Shown piece by piece: positions 9,725-18,932 of a DNA stretch of 55,404 nucleotides. The notes below the pieces were generated by a model. It worked only from the letters and a program-made list of their open reading frames with translations. It was not told the origin of the DNA and searched no databases. Every line of letters starts with the position of its first letter. Position 1 is the first letter of the stretch. The stretch is from Pirellula sp. (GTDB lineage Bacteria; Planctomycetota; Planctomycetia; Pirellulales; Pirellulaceae). Both the position numbers and the translations under genes were made by a program. The stretch spans positions 1 through 55,404 of the forward strand of contig JAJTFB010000038.1 in NCBI GenBank assembly GCA_021300015.1, written 5' to 3'.

Positions 9725-11494
9725 TTAGTGGTTGAAAATGAACTCGTTGCTGTTGAGGATCGCCCACCACATGTCCTGGAGCATCCCCCCGACCTCGCCC
9801 TTGCGCGCGACCAATATCTGCGTCGCGACGGACAACTCTTCCGGACGTGGCTTGCGACCGAGTCCGGCGATGAACAAAAACTGCACCTTGTCCTGCGGTG
9901 TCCCCTTGCCCGTGCTGAGTTGATGGAGCCAAGTCCCGGGTTCCAACGCGATCGCCGCGCGGATCAAATCGCCGTTGAACATCATGAGCCCCTGAGGAAT
10001 CGATCCGTTGAACGTCGTCGTCTCATCCCCTTCGTCGGTACCAAACGCGACGATAAACTGACGCATCCACTCCTCGCGACGCCGTTGCTGCTCCTCCAAA
10101 TTCCCCTTGCGATTGGCCTGAGTGGCAACCGCTAACGAAGCATACAACTGCTCGGCGCTCATCTGACGGGTATAGAAGTGACTGAACTTGGGCATCTCTC
10201 CCATCGTCGGATCGTCCGACTCGTTGTCCTTGGTCATCTTCGAGGTCAACTGATAAGGCTTCGACAAGGTGATCCAGACGATCAACTGCTTGAGGTCATA
10301 ACTGTTCTCGCGGAAATCCTTGGCCAAGGTCTCAAACAGCTCCAAGTTGGCTACCGGATTGTGAGGCCCCAAGTCATCGATCGGCTTGGTAAAGCCATAA
10401 CCTAAAAAGTGCGCCCACATGCGATTGACGATCGTCTTGTCGAGATAATCGCTCTCCATCATGAGGTCCCCTAGCTCGCTGCGTCGGTTGACCTCCGAGA
10501 CATACCCGCTTTTGCCTACGGCTGTCCCATCGACAAAAACCGGATAAGCGACCTTGGCCACCCCGTTGCGAAGCGTGTAGTAAATCTCGGCCTTGTCCGG
10601 ATGCGAACCCTCTCCTGAGAAATCCTCATTGACCAACTCGATGTGGTCGATGTCGTCGGTCCCTCGCACAAAGCGACGCAGAGCCCGCGTTTGACGGAAG
10701 AACGCATTGAACTCCCAAAACTTTTGCTGCTTCCATTGATTGAACGGATGGTTATGGCACTGCGTGCACTGAACCTGCAACCCCAAGAAAATCTTAGATA
10801 CCGCCGCCGTTGCCTGAACCCCGTTCTCCTCGTTGACCTTCATCGCCAAGAAATTCGTCGCACCGTTGAAGTTCTCCGCACCGGGCTTGGTCGAGCCCGT
10901 CGCGGTGACCAACTCATGGACCATCGTGTTGTAAGGCTTGTTGCTTGCAAAACTGTCGCGCAGGTACTTCTGCATCCCCGGGCGACTCGTCAGCGATCGC
11001 TCTTCCATTCCCCCGTTGCGACCGATAAGAACATTGGTCCATACGGTCGACCAATGGTTCGCATACTCCTCGGTGTACTGATCGTCCTCCAAGAGCCGTC
11101 GCACCAAATTCAACTTGCGATCCAACGACTTGTCCTTCATGAACACCGACATCTCTTCGAAACTCGGTATGCGCCCTATCACATCCAAATAGACCCGACG
11201 GCACCACTTCAAATCGTCTTCGAGAGGCGAAGGACGCACCCCCGCATCGGACCAACTGGCCTCGATCGCCTTATCGATCTTTTCTGTCTGAACCGGAACC
11301 GTCGCCTTGCGATTGGGCTTCGAAGCCTCGTCCTGCGCAATCGCCCGAACTCCGGAACCTGAAACGCCCCAGAAGGTGCCTGAGCCAACCAAGAGCACCA
11401 AGGCCGAAAAAACAACCGATGCGGCTTGGAAAACCAAAGGTCGTCGAAGTTTAGTGGTCCGCATCATTGTGCATTTCCCTTTACGTTCCGCCAT
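9725..11494 (-). CDS. DUF1549/DUF1553 (PSD1-type) exported protein
   Basis: 589 residues, first gene of the operon. An N-terminal hydrophobic stretch (VVFSALVLLVGSGTFWGV) acts as signal peptide or anchor. DUF1549 follows (WCRRVYLDVIGRIPSFEE near residue 90, then a CTQCHNHPFNQW motif), and DUF1553 occupies the C-terminal half (NRMWAHFLGYGFTKPIDDLG). CxxCH suggests covalent heme or a related redox-active site. The start is ambiguous: ATG at 11494, or ATG at 11467, which has AAGGGA about 8 bp upstream. The PSD1 + DUF1501 pair here is coupled to a sigma/anti-sigma pair, suggesting regulated expression in response to a periplasmic cue. Confidence 0.88.
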   Translation of the reverse strand: MAERKGKCTMMRTTKLRRPLVFQAASVVFSALVLLVGSGTFWGVSGSGVRAIAQDEASKPNRKATVPVQTEKIDKAIEASWSDAGVRPSPLEDDLKWCRRVYLDVIGRIPSFEEMSVFMKDKSLDRKLNLVRRLLEDDQYTEEYANHWSTVWTNVLIGRNGGMEERSLTSRPGMQKYLRDSFASNKPYNTMVHELVTATGSTKPGAENFNGATNFLAMKVNEENGVQATAAVSKIFLGLQVQCTQCHNHPFNQWKQQKFWEFNAFFRQTRALRRFVRGTDDIDHIELVNEDFSGEGSHPDKAEIYYTLRNGVAKVAYPVFVDGTAVGKSGYVSEVNRRSELGDLMMESDYLDKTIVNRMWAHFLGYGFTKPIDDLGPHNPVANLELFETLAKDFRENSYDLKQLIVWITLSKPYQLTSKMTKDNESDDPTMGEMPKFSHFYTRQMSAEQLYASLAVATQANRKGNLEEQQRRREEWMRQFIVAFGTDEGDETTTFNGSIPQGLMMFNGDLIRAAIALEPGTWLHQLSTGKGTPQDKVQFLFIAGLGRKPRPEELSVATQILVARKGEVGGMLQDMWWAILNSNEFIFNH

Positions 11495-11594
11495 GAATCC
11501 CTAACGCAGTGACTCATTGTTCTGTAGCTTCGAGCAATGAACACGCCGAATTGTACTCAAATTCGGACCGGATTTCCCAAAGAACCCCGCAAAT

Positions 11595-11627
11595 AAAAAA
11601 ACCCCAGGGCTTTTGCAAACCCCAGGG
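11595..11627 (-). terminator. Intrinsic terminator of tsf
   Basis: On the minus strand a G/C-rich hairpin (11627-11602; about 11 pairs with some G-U, loop GCAA) is followed by a run of seven T (11601-11595). It lies about 90 bp after the tsf stop codon and upstream of the next minus-strand gene, so it separates the rpsB-tsf operon from the PSD1 operon. Confidence 0.8.
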
Positions 11628-11719
11628 TCTTTGATTCTTCGTGTCCCAGTCCTGTCTTACCCGGAATTCCCGGCACAAGCCGATCAAACCGGCCTAACCG
11701 ACTAAACCGGGATAAACGG

Positions 11720-12700
11720 CTAACCGATCGCGACGCGCCGGAACGCGACGATCGACGCGGCGTCGGCAAAAGCCTTGACGGCCGCCTCGACGGTCTTGGT
11801 CTCGTCGAGCACGTAAAACTGGTTGAGCAAACAGCGGTCTTGATCCAAAAGGGTGTTGTCGGCAACAAACCGATCGATCTTGCCCGGGACAATCTTGTCC
11901 CAAATCTTCTCGGGCTTGCCCTCGGCCTTGAGCACGTCCTTGATCGCGTCCTCGGCTGCCTTCATGACCTCTGGGGTCAACTGCAATCGACTGACGAACT
12001 GCGGAACGGTCTTCAAGGGCTTGCCAAGACGGGCCAAGTCTTCGTTCTCGGTCTTGATCCGAGCGGCCATCGACTCGGTCTCGGTGGCGACGAATCCAGG
12101 ATCGAATTCCGAGAAATTCAGAATCGATGGCTTCATCGCTGCGATGTGCATGGCCACGCCTCGGAAGAACTCGTCGGACCCTGCCTTGCCCCCATCTTTG
12201 AACGCAAGCAAAACGCCGATCTTGCTGCCGGCATGGATGTAGCTCGAGAGCTTGTCTCCACTGAGCCGGTAAAGCTCCGATACGACGAGCTTCTCGCCGA
12301 TCTTGCCGGTCTGCTCGACGAGCTTCTCGGCTACGCTCATGCCATCAATCGGCAGAGCGTTCAATTGCTCGACGCTCTCGACGTTGTTGTCCAAAGCCAA
12401 TTTGCCCAGCCGGGCGGCCAGCGAAGTAAAGCCTTCGTTCTTGGCGACAAAGTCGGTCTGGCAGCAGAGCGCCAAAACAACACCAGTGGTCTTGGTGTCG
12501 TTCAAAGCCGTGACAACACAACCTTCGTTGGTGTCCCGATCGGCGACCTTATCGGCGACCTTGCGGCCCTGCTTGCGCAGATACTCAAGTGCCCCTTCGT
12601 AGTTGCCACTGGACTCTTGTAGCGCCTTCTTGCAATCCATCAAGCCAGCTCCGGTTTGCTTGCGGAGCTCGGCTACGTCACTTGCGGAAATATTCGACAT
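11720..12700 (-). CDS. tsf: Elongation factor Ts
   Basis: 326 residues. The N-terminal UBA-like domain (ASDVAELRKQTGAGLMDCKK) and the catalytic-core motif CQTDFVAKN, which inserts into EF-Tu to release GDP, are both plain. The protein is somewhat longer than the E. coli form because of the planctomycete-type dimerisation region and a short tail ending VAIG. It follows rpsB by 47 bp, the widely conserved S2-Ts operon. A GGAG lies about 12 bp upstream of the ATG. Confidence 0.97.
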   Translation of the reverse strand: MSNISASDVAELRKQTGAGLMDCKKALQESSGNYEGALEYLRKQGRKVADKVADRDTNEGCVVTALNDTKTTGVVLALCCQTDFVAKNEGFTSLAARLGKLALDNNVESVEQLNALPIDGMSVAEKLVEQTGKIGEKLVVSELYRLSGDKLSSYIHAGSKIGVLLAFKDGGKAGSDEFFRGVAMHIAAMKPSILNFSEFDPGFVATETESMAARIKTENEDLARLGKPLKTVPQFVSRLQLTPEVMKAAEDAIKDVLKAEGKPEKIWDKIVPGKIDRFVADNTLLDQDRCLLNQFYVLDETKTVEAAVKAFADAASIVAFRRVAIG

Positions 12701-12747
12701 TGATCTTTTTTCTCCAATTGTTAGCTCATTAGCATGGATCGAATGCG

Positions 12748-13533
12748 TTAGCCCAAGGCTTCTTTTTCAGCCATCGCTGCCATTTCGCTCACGGCGTCTT
12801 TGACTGCCGAAGCCGGTGCGGACTGCGGGACGGTCTTCATCAACTCAGGATTCTCCGACTTGCCAGCCAATACAGCATCAGCAAGCTGCTTGACAATCAA
12901 ATCGATCGAGCGAATCCCGTCGTCGTTGCCGGGGATGACCAAGTCGACTTGCGATGGATCGCAGTCGGTATCGATCAGGGCGACGGTCGTGATCCCCAAA
13001 GCCTTGGCTTCGCGAATCGCATTCTTCTCTTTCTTCGGATCGATAATGACAAGGCACTCTGGCATTCGGTTCAGGGTGCGGATCCCGTTGAGGTTTCGAT
13101 AGATCTTGCGATACTCGCGGCTCAAGGCCGATTGCATCTTCTTGGAATAACCATTGAGCTTGTCGCTGTTCATGATCGTCTCGAGTTCCTCAAGTCGACC
13201 CATCCGATCGCGAATCGTTCGGAAGTTTGTCAAGCAACCTCCTAGCCAACGCTCGCTGACAAACGGCATCCCACATCGGGTCGCCTCTCGCTGGATGACC
13301 TCGGATGCCTGACGCTTGGTCCCGACAAACAACACCAGCGAACCACCTTGGGCCACCTGGCTCAAATACTTCTTGGCTCGCAACATCCCACGAAGCGTCT
13401 CGCGAATGTCGATAATGTGAATCAGATTCTTGCGGCCGTAGATATACGGTGCCATCTTGGGATTCCACCGACTCACTCGGTGTCCGAAGTGCGCACCTGC
13501 CTCAATCAACTTGCTTACTAACTCGTTTGCCAC
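12748..13533 (-). CDS. rpsB: 30S ribosomal protein S2
   Basis: 261 residues starting at GTG 13533, which has AAGGAG seven bases upstream; the frame is open further upstream but that part is unlike S2. Family signatures include [19 protein letters not shown] at the N-terminus, [26 protein letters not shown] and the late [13 protein letters not shown] motif. It assembles late on the small-subunit body and is needed for S1 binding. First gene of the rpsB-tsf operon; autoregulation through the mRNA leader is known for the family, but I could not identify a specific leader structure. Confidence 0.96.
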   Translation of the reverse strand: MANELVSKLIEAGAHFGHRVSRWNPKMAPYIYGRKNLIHIIDIRETLRGMLRAKKYLSQVAQGGSLVLFVGTKRQASEVIQREATRCGMPFVSERWLGGCLTNFRTIRDRMGRLEELETIMNSDKLNGYSKKMQSALSREYRKIYRNLNGIRTLNRMPECLVIIDPKKEKNAIREAKALGITTVALIDTDCDPSQVDLVIPGNDDGIRSIDLIVKQLADAVLAGKSENPELMKTVPQSAPASAVKDAVSEMAAMAEKEALG

Positions 13534-13900
13534 GCTTATCTCCTTCAAATTCCCGGAAGTCCAAGGGTTACCCCACGGAAGTCCAGACATGAGCGAAATC
13601 CTGCCATGAAAAAACTCGGCGGCAAAACCAAATTTCCCACAGATCCGCAACGACGCAGACCTTCGGCCACTAAAAAGAATTTCGCAAGGTTTCTCAAATC
13701 GGGACGCGCGGAGTCTGTCTAACCCCTTACTTGCCGACCCTTTACGGAGAGAATTACAACGGATCTGCCAGTTCCGTCAATCGTAAATCCCTCCCATCGG
13801 CTCCAATCGAACCCAAAATCCACCATTCCTCGATCTCCAAAGCCGACTTCCGCCCAAAATAGCCCCCGAAATCCACCTCGAAGCCCCCCCTACCCTACCC
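13534..13900. other. Divergent intergenic region, no gene seen
   Basis: A 367-bp gap between rpsB and the hydroxyacyl-CoA dehydrogenase gene. It must hold the rpsB-tsf promoter and 5' leader. The half nearer the + strand gene is very C-rich. No tRNA, small ORF or clear promoter pair was recognised. Confidence 0.5.
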
Positions 13901-14833
13901 GTGAAATCGTCCCCCCTGAACTCTCCGATCAACCCCTCGGCCTCGGATCGCGAAACCGTCGCGATCGTCGGCGCAGGCTGGACCGGCCGACAAATCGCGG
14001 GCCAAATGCTCTCGCACGGCCTAAAGGTCCTGCTGTGCGACCCCTACCGAGCACCCCTGATAGCCTCCAAAAACTGGATCCTTGAGAACCTCGGCCCCTT
14101 TGGCGACGAAGGCTATTGGCCCAAATGCTCCCAAGCCCAAATCGAAGCGAACCTCGAACTCCTCGAACTCCCTGCACTGCTCGAACGCGCTTCCGAACTT
14201 GCCCACATCGATCTGGTTCTCGAAAGCGTCCCAGAACTAGCCGCCCTGAAACGTCGACTCCTCAAACAACTCTCCGAAGCATTCCCAGCCGAAACGATCC
14301 TGGCCTCGAACAGCTCGTACTTCGTTCCCTCGACCTTCTCGAAACACATCCAACACCCGGCTCGCTATGCCCACTTCCATTTCCATGTCCCAATCTGGAA
14401 AGCCACCCTGGTCGATGTCGCCGCCGGTCCCGATACCCACCCCGATACCCTCGAACGCCTGAGCCAACTGGCTCGAAAAATCGGACAAACCCCCATCGTC
14501 CAAACCGTCGAAAACAGCGGCTATCTTTTCAATGCCATGCTCAAATCGGTCCTCCTCTCGGCCTTGCAACTCCTCGATCGAGGTGTCAGCGACCCTCAAA
14601 GCATCGATCTGGCTTGGACCAAAGCCACCGGAATGAACGTCGGTCCCTTTGGCATCATGGACCAAATCGGACTCGACCTGATGCTCCAGACAATGTCCAA
14701 CGCTCGGTTCGTCGAAGGCGACGAGGTATGGGCTCCCCTGATCGCTCGCATCGAACCCCTCGTCGCCCAGGGCAACTTGGGTGTCAAAACCGGACAAGGC
14801 TTCTTCCAATACCCAAACTCCAAACCGAACTGA
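13901..14833 (+). CDS. 3-hydroxyacyl-CoA dehydrogenase family protein
   Basis: 310 residues from a GTG. The N-terminal Rossmann fold has the dinucleotide motif GAGWTGRQIA (residues 24-33) and an acidic residue (LLCDPY) at the end of beta-2, favouring NAD. Catalytic positions can be recognised: LASNSS (Ser), HFHFHVP (His, in place of the usual HFFNP) and GYLFNAML (Asn). The C-terminal helical domain ends with the typical GVKTGQGFFQYP. It oxidises a beta-hydroxyacyl substrate, in fatty-acid breakdown or butyrate/gulonate-type metabolism; the exact substrate cannot be read from the sequence. It stands alone, convergent with the unknown gene at 14852. No Shine-Dalgarno sequence is evident. Confidence 0.88.
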   Translation: MKSSPLNSPINPSASDRETVAIVGAGWTGRQIAGQMLSHGLKVLLCDPYRAPLIASKNWILENLGPFGDEGYWPKCSQAQIEANLELLELPALLERASELAHIDLVLESVPELAALKRRLLKQLSEAFPAETILASNSSYFVPSTFSKHIQHPARYAHFHFHVPIWKATLVDVAAGPDTHPDTLERLSQLARKIGQTPIVQTVENSGYLFNAMLKSVLLSALQLLDRGVSDPQSIDLAWTKATGMNVGPFGIMDQIGLDLMLQTMSNARFVEGDEVWAPLIARIEPLVAQGNLGVKTGQGFFQYPNSKPN

Positions 14834-14851
14834 CGCTAGCTGCGCCGGACC

Positions 14852-16786
14852 TCAGGACTTGCGGATAAAGTTCGCCGCGTAACTTCGCACGTGTCGACCA
14901 TTGAGAACATGGAAGATCCTCAACTGCTGAATCACACTGTCCGAGAAATGCGCAAGCGGCACATAAACCAACTTGCGTGAATACCGCTTGGCTATCTTCT
15001 TGAGAACCTGACCCGGCGGAGTCGGACTCATCAAGGCCACATGCCGCGATTCGGAATGCAAACATGCTGCCGCAACCAACCGCTGCTCGAGCGTGTCGGT
15101 AAAGTCCAATCGCTCGTCTTGCCAAATGTCGACAATCGGCCTAGGCGGATAGATGAACATCGACCCCCCATAGTTGGCCATCGCGATCCCAGGCCCAATC
15201 ATTTGTCGATGAAAAGGAGTGGCGAAGAAGGCCAACGTCGACTCGTCGGGATGCTCGGAAAACCATGTCGCTCTCCAAGAATACTCCCGAGGATCCGGCT
15301 CGGGATCGAAGATCATCACCGTCACGTTGACCTGCCCGACCGACGGCGGATTGACCTTCACATACAACGACCCGTCATACCAATGCCGCAACGTCTCACG
15401 TAGATCCAACCCATCCATAATGCTCGTCGTGAACTTCTCGGTCCTGGCCAAATCCGCTCCTAGGATCTGACGCGCGCGCTCGGCAACCCGATTGCGGAAA
15501 CTCTCGATCTGCGTGTCCTCCTCTGGCCACGAACACTGCATGTAAGGATTCCAACGGCTCTCCCAACGACGCTGATCTTTTTTCTGCACGGGCCGCTTAA
15601 GCTCCAAGGAATGCCACTGCATCGGTGGACCCGGCAAGCGAGATACCAACGCCGTCGGACCCGTGCCAGGCAACTGACCTACCCCAATCCCCATCCGGAT
15701 CGTCTCTAATCCATCCGCCTGCTCGTAACTGTCAAATCGATACTCCGTCGCCGAATTGACCAAGTGACTCGTGTACGTATCGCCCATCATCTGCTGAGCC
15801 GACTTGGCCAATGTATAAAAACTCGGTGTCATCCGCCGATCGAGCAACGTCTGATTCCGCACATACTTCAAACACTGCGATATCAACAAAGGAGTAATCT
15901 GCCGAGCGCGATTCCCAAGCTCCTGACGATAGGAACTCCGGGCCGTGACAAACAACTCCTTGAGCCCCTCGGCCACCACCCGATCGTCATCCTCGAAATC
16001 CTGACGAGCCTGCTCGATAAGCCCCGTGATAAACGGCAACTCACCGAGCATAAAAAGATAACTCCGCGGATCGACCCCATAAAGCTCAGCCATCGGTGCG
16101 TCCTGCCGACGTGTATCCTCGCGATCCTCGCCCACAACCCCCTCCCGGTTATCCGCATTCTCCTGACCCTTGCCGATCGCCTCTCGCAGCCAAGGCCAAG
16201 TCTCCAGCGGGCACAATGCCACAATCCGAGAATAGCGAGCACGCATCGCCAAAATCCTCTGGGCCATCGTCTCGATCCGCTCGAGAATCGAGGAACTCCC
16301 TAACCCTAAACTCGGCGGCCCAATGGCCGGCAACATCGCACTGCAGAAACGCTCAAGCGTTGTGTGGCGTATCGCATAGCAATCAGCAATCACCGGCGAA
16401 TGATTCTCGATCGAATCCCCCTCGCTATCAATCCACTCAATCGCAATCCGCTCCCCTAAGGCCATGCGGATCGCAGCGATCACACCCTGACATGGATCGA
16501 TCGGAACATAAGTCCCCCGAGGCATCGCCTCGGGCAATTCCTGCTCCCAGCCCGCAGCTTCCTCGATACCATCTTGCCCGAGTGCATTTCTTCGAACCAC
16601 CAGAGACAACGCCGGCAACCTCTCGACCCCTCGGATCACCTGCTCGGAAAAGGACTCCGGCAACGGCACGGCCAACGCATCAAACGATCGACTCAATAAC
16701 TCCTTGCGAAGCGCACTGGCATAAGCCGCACTGCCATGCACTACAGGAATCAACGTCAACCAACTGCCCAGTGAAAAAACGCTCAT
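14852..16786 (-). CDS. Large protein of unknown function
   Basis: 644 residues from ATG 16786; the frame extends 13 codons upstream to a TTG, which is less likely. No signal peptide or membrane helix is evident. The first 200 residues (LIPVVHGSAAYASALRKELL, FDALAVPLPESF, YVPIDPCQGVIAAIRMAL) have a pattern reminiscent of TraB/Tiki/DUF5682-like domains, but this is weak. A charged linker follows near residue 235 (EDREDTRR), then a helical segment (PFITGLIEQARQDFEDDD), and a C-terminal domain with PGIAMANYGGSMFIYPPRP and VPLAHFSDSVIQQLRIFHV. I do not recognise an enzyme family. It is transcribed alone; the gap beyond its start holds a candidate structured RNA. Confidence 0.75.
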   Translation of the reverse strand: MSVFSLGSWLTLIPVVHGSAAYASALRKELLSRSFDALAVPLPESFSEQVIRGVERLPALSLVVRRNALGQDGIEEAAGWEQELPEAMPRGTYVPIDPCQGVIAAIRMALGERIAIEWIDSEGDSIENHSPVIADCYAIRHTTLERFCSAMLPAIGPPSLGLGSSSILERIETMAQRILAMRARYSRIVALCPLETWPWLREAIGKGQENADNREGVVGEDREDTRRQDAPMAELYGVDPRSYLFMLGELPFITGLIEQARQDFEDDDRVVAEGLKELFVTARSSYRQELGNRARQITPLLISQCLKYVRNQTLLDRRMTPSFYTLAKSAQQMMGDTYTSHLVNSATEYRFDSYEQADGLETIRMGIGVGQLPGTGPTALVSRLPGPPMQWHSLELKRPVQKKDQRRWESRWNPYMQCSWPEEDTQIESFRNRVAERARQILGADLARTEKFTTSIMDGLDLRETLRHWYDGSLYVKVNPPSVGQVNVTVMIFDPEPDPREYSWRATWFSEHPDESTLAFFATPFHRQMIGPGIAMANYGGSMFIYPPRPIVDIWQDERLDFTDTLEQRLVAAACLHSESRHVALMSPTPPGQVLKKIAKRYSRKLVYVPLAHFSDSVIQQLRIFHVLNGRHVRSYAANFIRKS

Positions 16787-17105
16787 CGCCTCTTGAGTCT
16801 CTTTCGCGGTTCTAACAATTCGCAATTTGAGAAATGGACACTTGTTCTGAGATCCAAAGCCACCGGGATTCTCTGCGAGTTACCCGAGTCGTTCAAGTCG
16901 ACCTGCTCGGCTTGGTCGCCCCATCATGATGGATCGATCCGTGAAACCTTATCAAAACCTGCAAAAAACCCAGTCTTCCAAAAAGGCTCGGATAAAAAAC
17001 GGTTTTGATCGGGGCTTTGGCACCAGCATTGCTCTACGCCAGTCTGCCGCGACGGCTGTTCTATTCAGCAATCGCGTGTTTCATAAGGACGGTTGGGAGA
17101 AAAGT

Positions 17106-17146
17106 TGGAACCGATTTGGGCTTAATGAACTCAAATCGGTTCCAAA
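17106..17146 (+). ncRNA. Perfect 14-bp inverted repeat, candidate hairpin of a small RNA
   Basis: Arms TTGGAACCGATTTG (17106-17119) and CAAATCGGTTCCAA (17133-17146) are exact complements around a 13-nt loop. A perfect terminator follows 60 bp downstream on the same strand. Together they could form the two domains of a small RNA of at least 140 nt. A protein-binding operator is the alternative. No promoter was identified with confidence. Confidence 0.4.
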
Positions 17147-17206
17147 GCGCAATTCTCTGGTCGGCTCATGTGTTCGTGTGTGTAGGGCCGGTCAGGGAAG
17201 TGGCTG

Positions 17207-17243
17207 CCGAGGAGGGGACCTTTTGTCCCCTCCTCGGTTTTTT
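17207..17243 (+). terminator. Strong intrinsic terminator with no upstream gene
   Basis: CCGAGGAGGGGAC (17207-17219) pairs perfectly with GTCCCCTCCTCGG (17225-17237) around a 5-nt loop (CTTTT), followed by six T (17238-17243). The T-run exists only on the + strand, so it does not serve the minus-strand kinase gene that ends 25 bp away. Confidence 0.85.
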
Positions 17244-17267
17244 GTTCTGCAATGCCTATGAGCATAC

Positions 17268-18932
17268 TCAAACCCCAGTCGTAGGCCAATACGTTCGGAC
17301 CCGACACCCTCCCGAACTCCCCCGGTCGATCCTAACCTGCCCGCCGTGCTGCTTTAGGATCCGATCGACAATCGCAAGCCCCAATCCCAATCCTGCGTGA
17401 TTCGATCCTTGGGACCCGACGCCGACTCGACCCGCCCCCTCCAACCGGACAAACGGCTCAAGCACCCGTTGGCATTCCTCCGGCGCAATCCCCGGACCAT
17501 CGTCCTGGACCTCCAAGCACACTTGGCCAACATCGGTCTTGCCAGGGGGAGTCGGCACGCGATAGACCCGGATGCAAATCGTTCTGCGTGCGTAGCGCAC
17601 CGCATTGGAGACTAAATTTCCTAAAACGCGATGAAAAGCGATCCGATCGGCAAAGATATGGCTCTGAGGTGGATCGTCGGGAAATACCCATTCGAACTCC
17701 ACCTGGCTTTGCTGCTGCTCGCTCCCGCGCATGGTCTGCATGAACGCTTGCTGAACTCCAATCCAAACTCGCTCGAGCTGGGTGGCCGAGTTCTCATTGC
17801 GGACATACTCGAGAACCTCTGCGACGATCGCATCCAATTCCTCGATGGAATGATCGAGCGAGGCTCGCAGGGCCCTTTTTTGAGATTCGTCTGCTGCGGT
17901 GTCCATGAGCTCCAGACCGAAACGCAATCGGGCCAGCGGTGTGCGTAGCTCATGCGAGACCACATGAAGCATATCCTTCTTGGCGCGAATCATCTCCTCG
18001 GTTTTTTCGGCCATTGAATTGAAGGCCAAGGCCAGTACCTTGGCCTCCCCAGCGCGATGGACATCGACCCTTGTGTCGAGTTTCCCTAACGCGATTTGCC
18101 TAGCCGCATCTTCAATCCGCCGAAACTTATTCGACACATTGAAAACCAAACCGCCGATCAAGCATGCGGCGACCAGAAACCAAAATGTCAGGGATCGACG
18201 CCCCGCCTTTTGCGCTACGGCGATGATCGTTGGCAAAGGTCCCATCGACAAGGCATGCTCCCGGTCCTTCAGCGCCAGGGCGACAAAGGAATCTCCTCCC
18301 ATTCGGTAAAACGCGGCATCTCTCCCGATGGCAAACCGATCCGACACCTCCGCAGGCAATTCGGCTCGCGTTCGAATTTCCAAAGGAATACGTGACAAAC
18401 GCCGGATCGAATCCAGGGCGATTGGGTCCAAGGGGGTCTTATCGATTTTCCTAGCTTGAATTCGCAACCAAGTGGCGACTTCGTTTTCAATGATGTCGGT
18501 CGTTTGGTCGGAAAGCGGACCGAGCCCTAGGTAAGTATCCGGTCCGAGCGGCACCCCTAAGAAATCGACCATCCCGTTGTAGTACCTGTAAACGAACCCA
18601 TCGGGCTCTTTTAGTTGCGCAAGCTCTCCCCGAGAGAGTTGTGAAACAGGACAAATCTGCAAGGGTATGTCGAACTCCTGCCGATAGGCTTCGAGCCGCT
18701 GGGGGATCTGCGTTTCTTCAAAGCTCAAAAGCTCTTTGGACAACGAGCGCAAGCCGTCGAGCTGCACCTCGACCAAGCCGGCCACGATGCGATCGCGATC
18801 GGAGTAGACCTGCATATCGAGGAACTTCTCGAAGGTCCATTTGATCGCAAGCAATATCACCATCAGCAGGACAAAGAGCTTCAAAAAAAGCCTGATCACG
18901 GCTCGGCGGAAAGCATGTAGCCATCCCCCCAT
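17268..18932 (-). CDS. Membrane sensor histidine kinase (RstB-like)
   Basis: 554 residues. Membrane helix 1 lies near residues 13-32, a periplasmic sensor of about 210 residues follows (FVYRYYNGMVDFLG, YLGLGPLSDQT), helix 2 is near 245-265, then HAMP, then HisKA with the phospho-acceptor motif SHELRTPLARLRF. The HATPase domain shows N box NLVSNAVRYA, G1 box DDGPGI and G2 box GLGLGLAIVD. The ATG at 18932 lies 37 bp inside the response-regulator gene; an alternative GTG overlaps that gene's TGA (GTGA). Either way, translation is coupled. By analogy with RstAB it may sense envelope conditions, but the ligand is unknown. Confidence 0.93.
   Translation of the reverse strand: MGGWLHAFRRAVIRLFLKLFVLLMVILLAIKWTFEKFLDMQVYSDRDRIVAGLVEVQLDGLRSLSKELLSFEETQIPQRLEAYRQEFDIPLQICPVSQLSRGELAQLKEPDGFVYRYYNGMVDFLGVPLGPDTYLGLGPLSDQTTDIIENEVATWLRIQARKIDKTPLDPIALDSIRRLSRIPLEIRTRAELPAEVSDRFAIGRDAAFYRMGGDSFVALALKDREHALSMGPLPTIIAVAQKAGRRSLTFWFLVAACLIGGLVFNVSNKFRRIEDAARQIALGKLDTRVDVHRAGEAKVLALAFNSMAEKTEEMIRAKKDMLHVVSHELRTPLARLRFGLELMDTAADESQKRALRASLDHSIEELDAIVAEVLEYVRNENSATQLERVWIGVQQAFMQTMRGSEQQQSQVEFEWVFPDDPPQSHIFADRIAFHRVLGNLVSNAVRYARRTICIRVYRVPTPPGKTDVGQVCLEVQDDGPGIAPEECQRVLEPFVRLEGAGRVGVGSQGSNHAGLGLGLAIVDRILKQHGGQVRIDRGSSGGCRVRTYWPTTGV

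Larger units (their letters stand above)
16787..17267. other. Intergenic region with candidate small RNA
   Basis: A 481-bp gap between the start of the unknown gene (-) and the stop of the sensor kinase (-). No convincing protein is encoded. It holds a perfect 14-bp inverted repeat at 17106-17146 and a strong + strand intrinsic terminator at 17207-17243, although there is no + strand gene upstream for more than 2 kb. The simplest reading is an untranslated + strand transcript. Confidence 0.5.

Noticed and set aside
17005..17400. 131-residue + strand frame ending inside the kinase gene
   Set aside because: TTG start, runs through a perfect terminator and the antisense of the kinase C-terminus.
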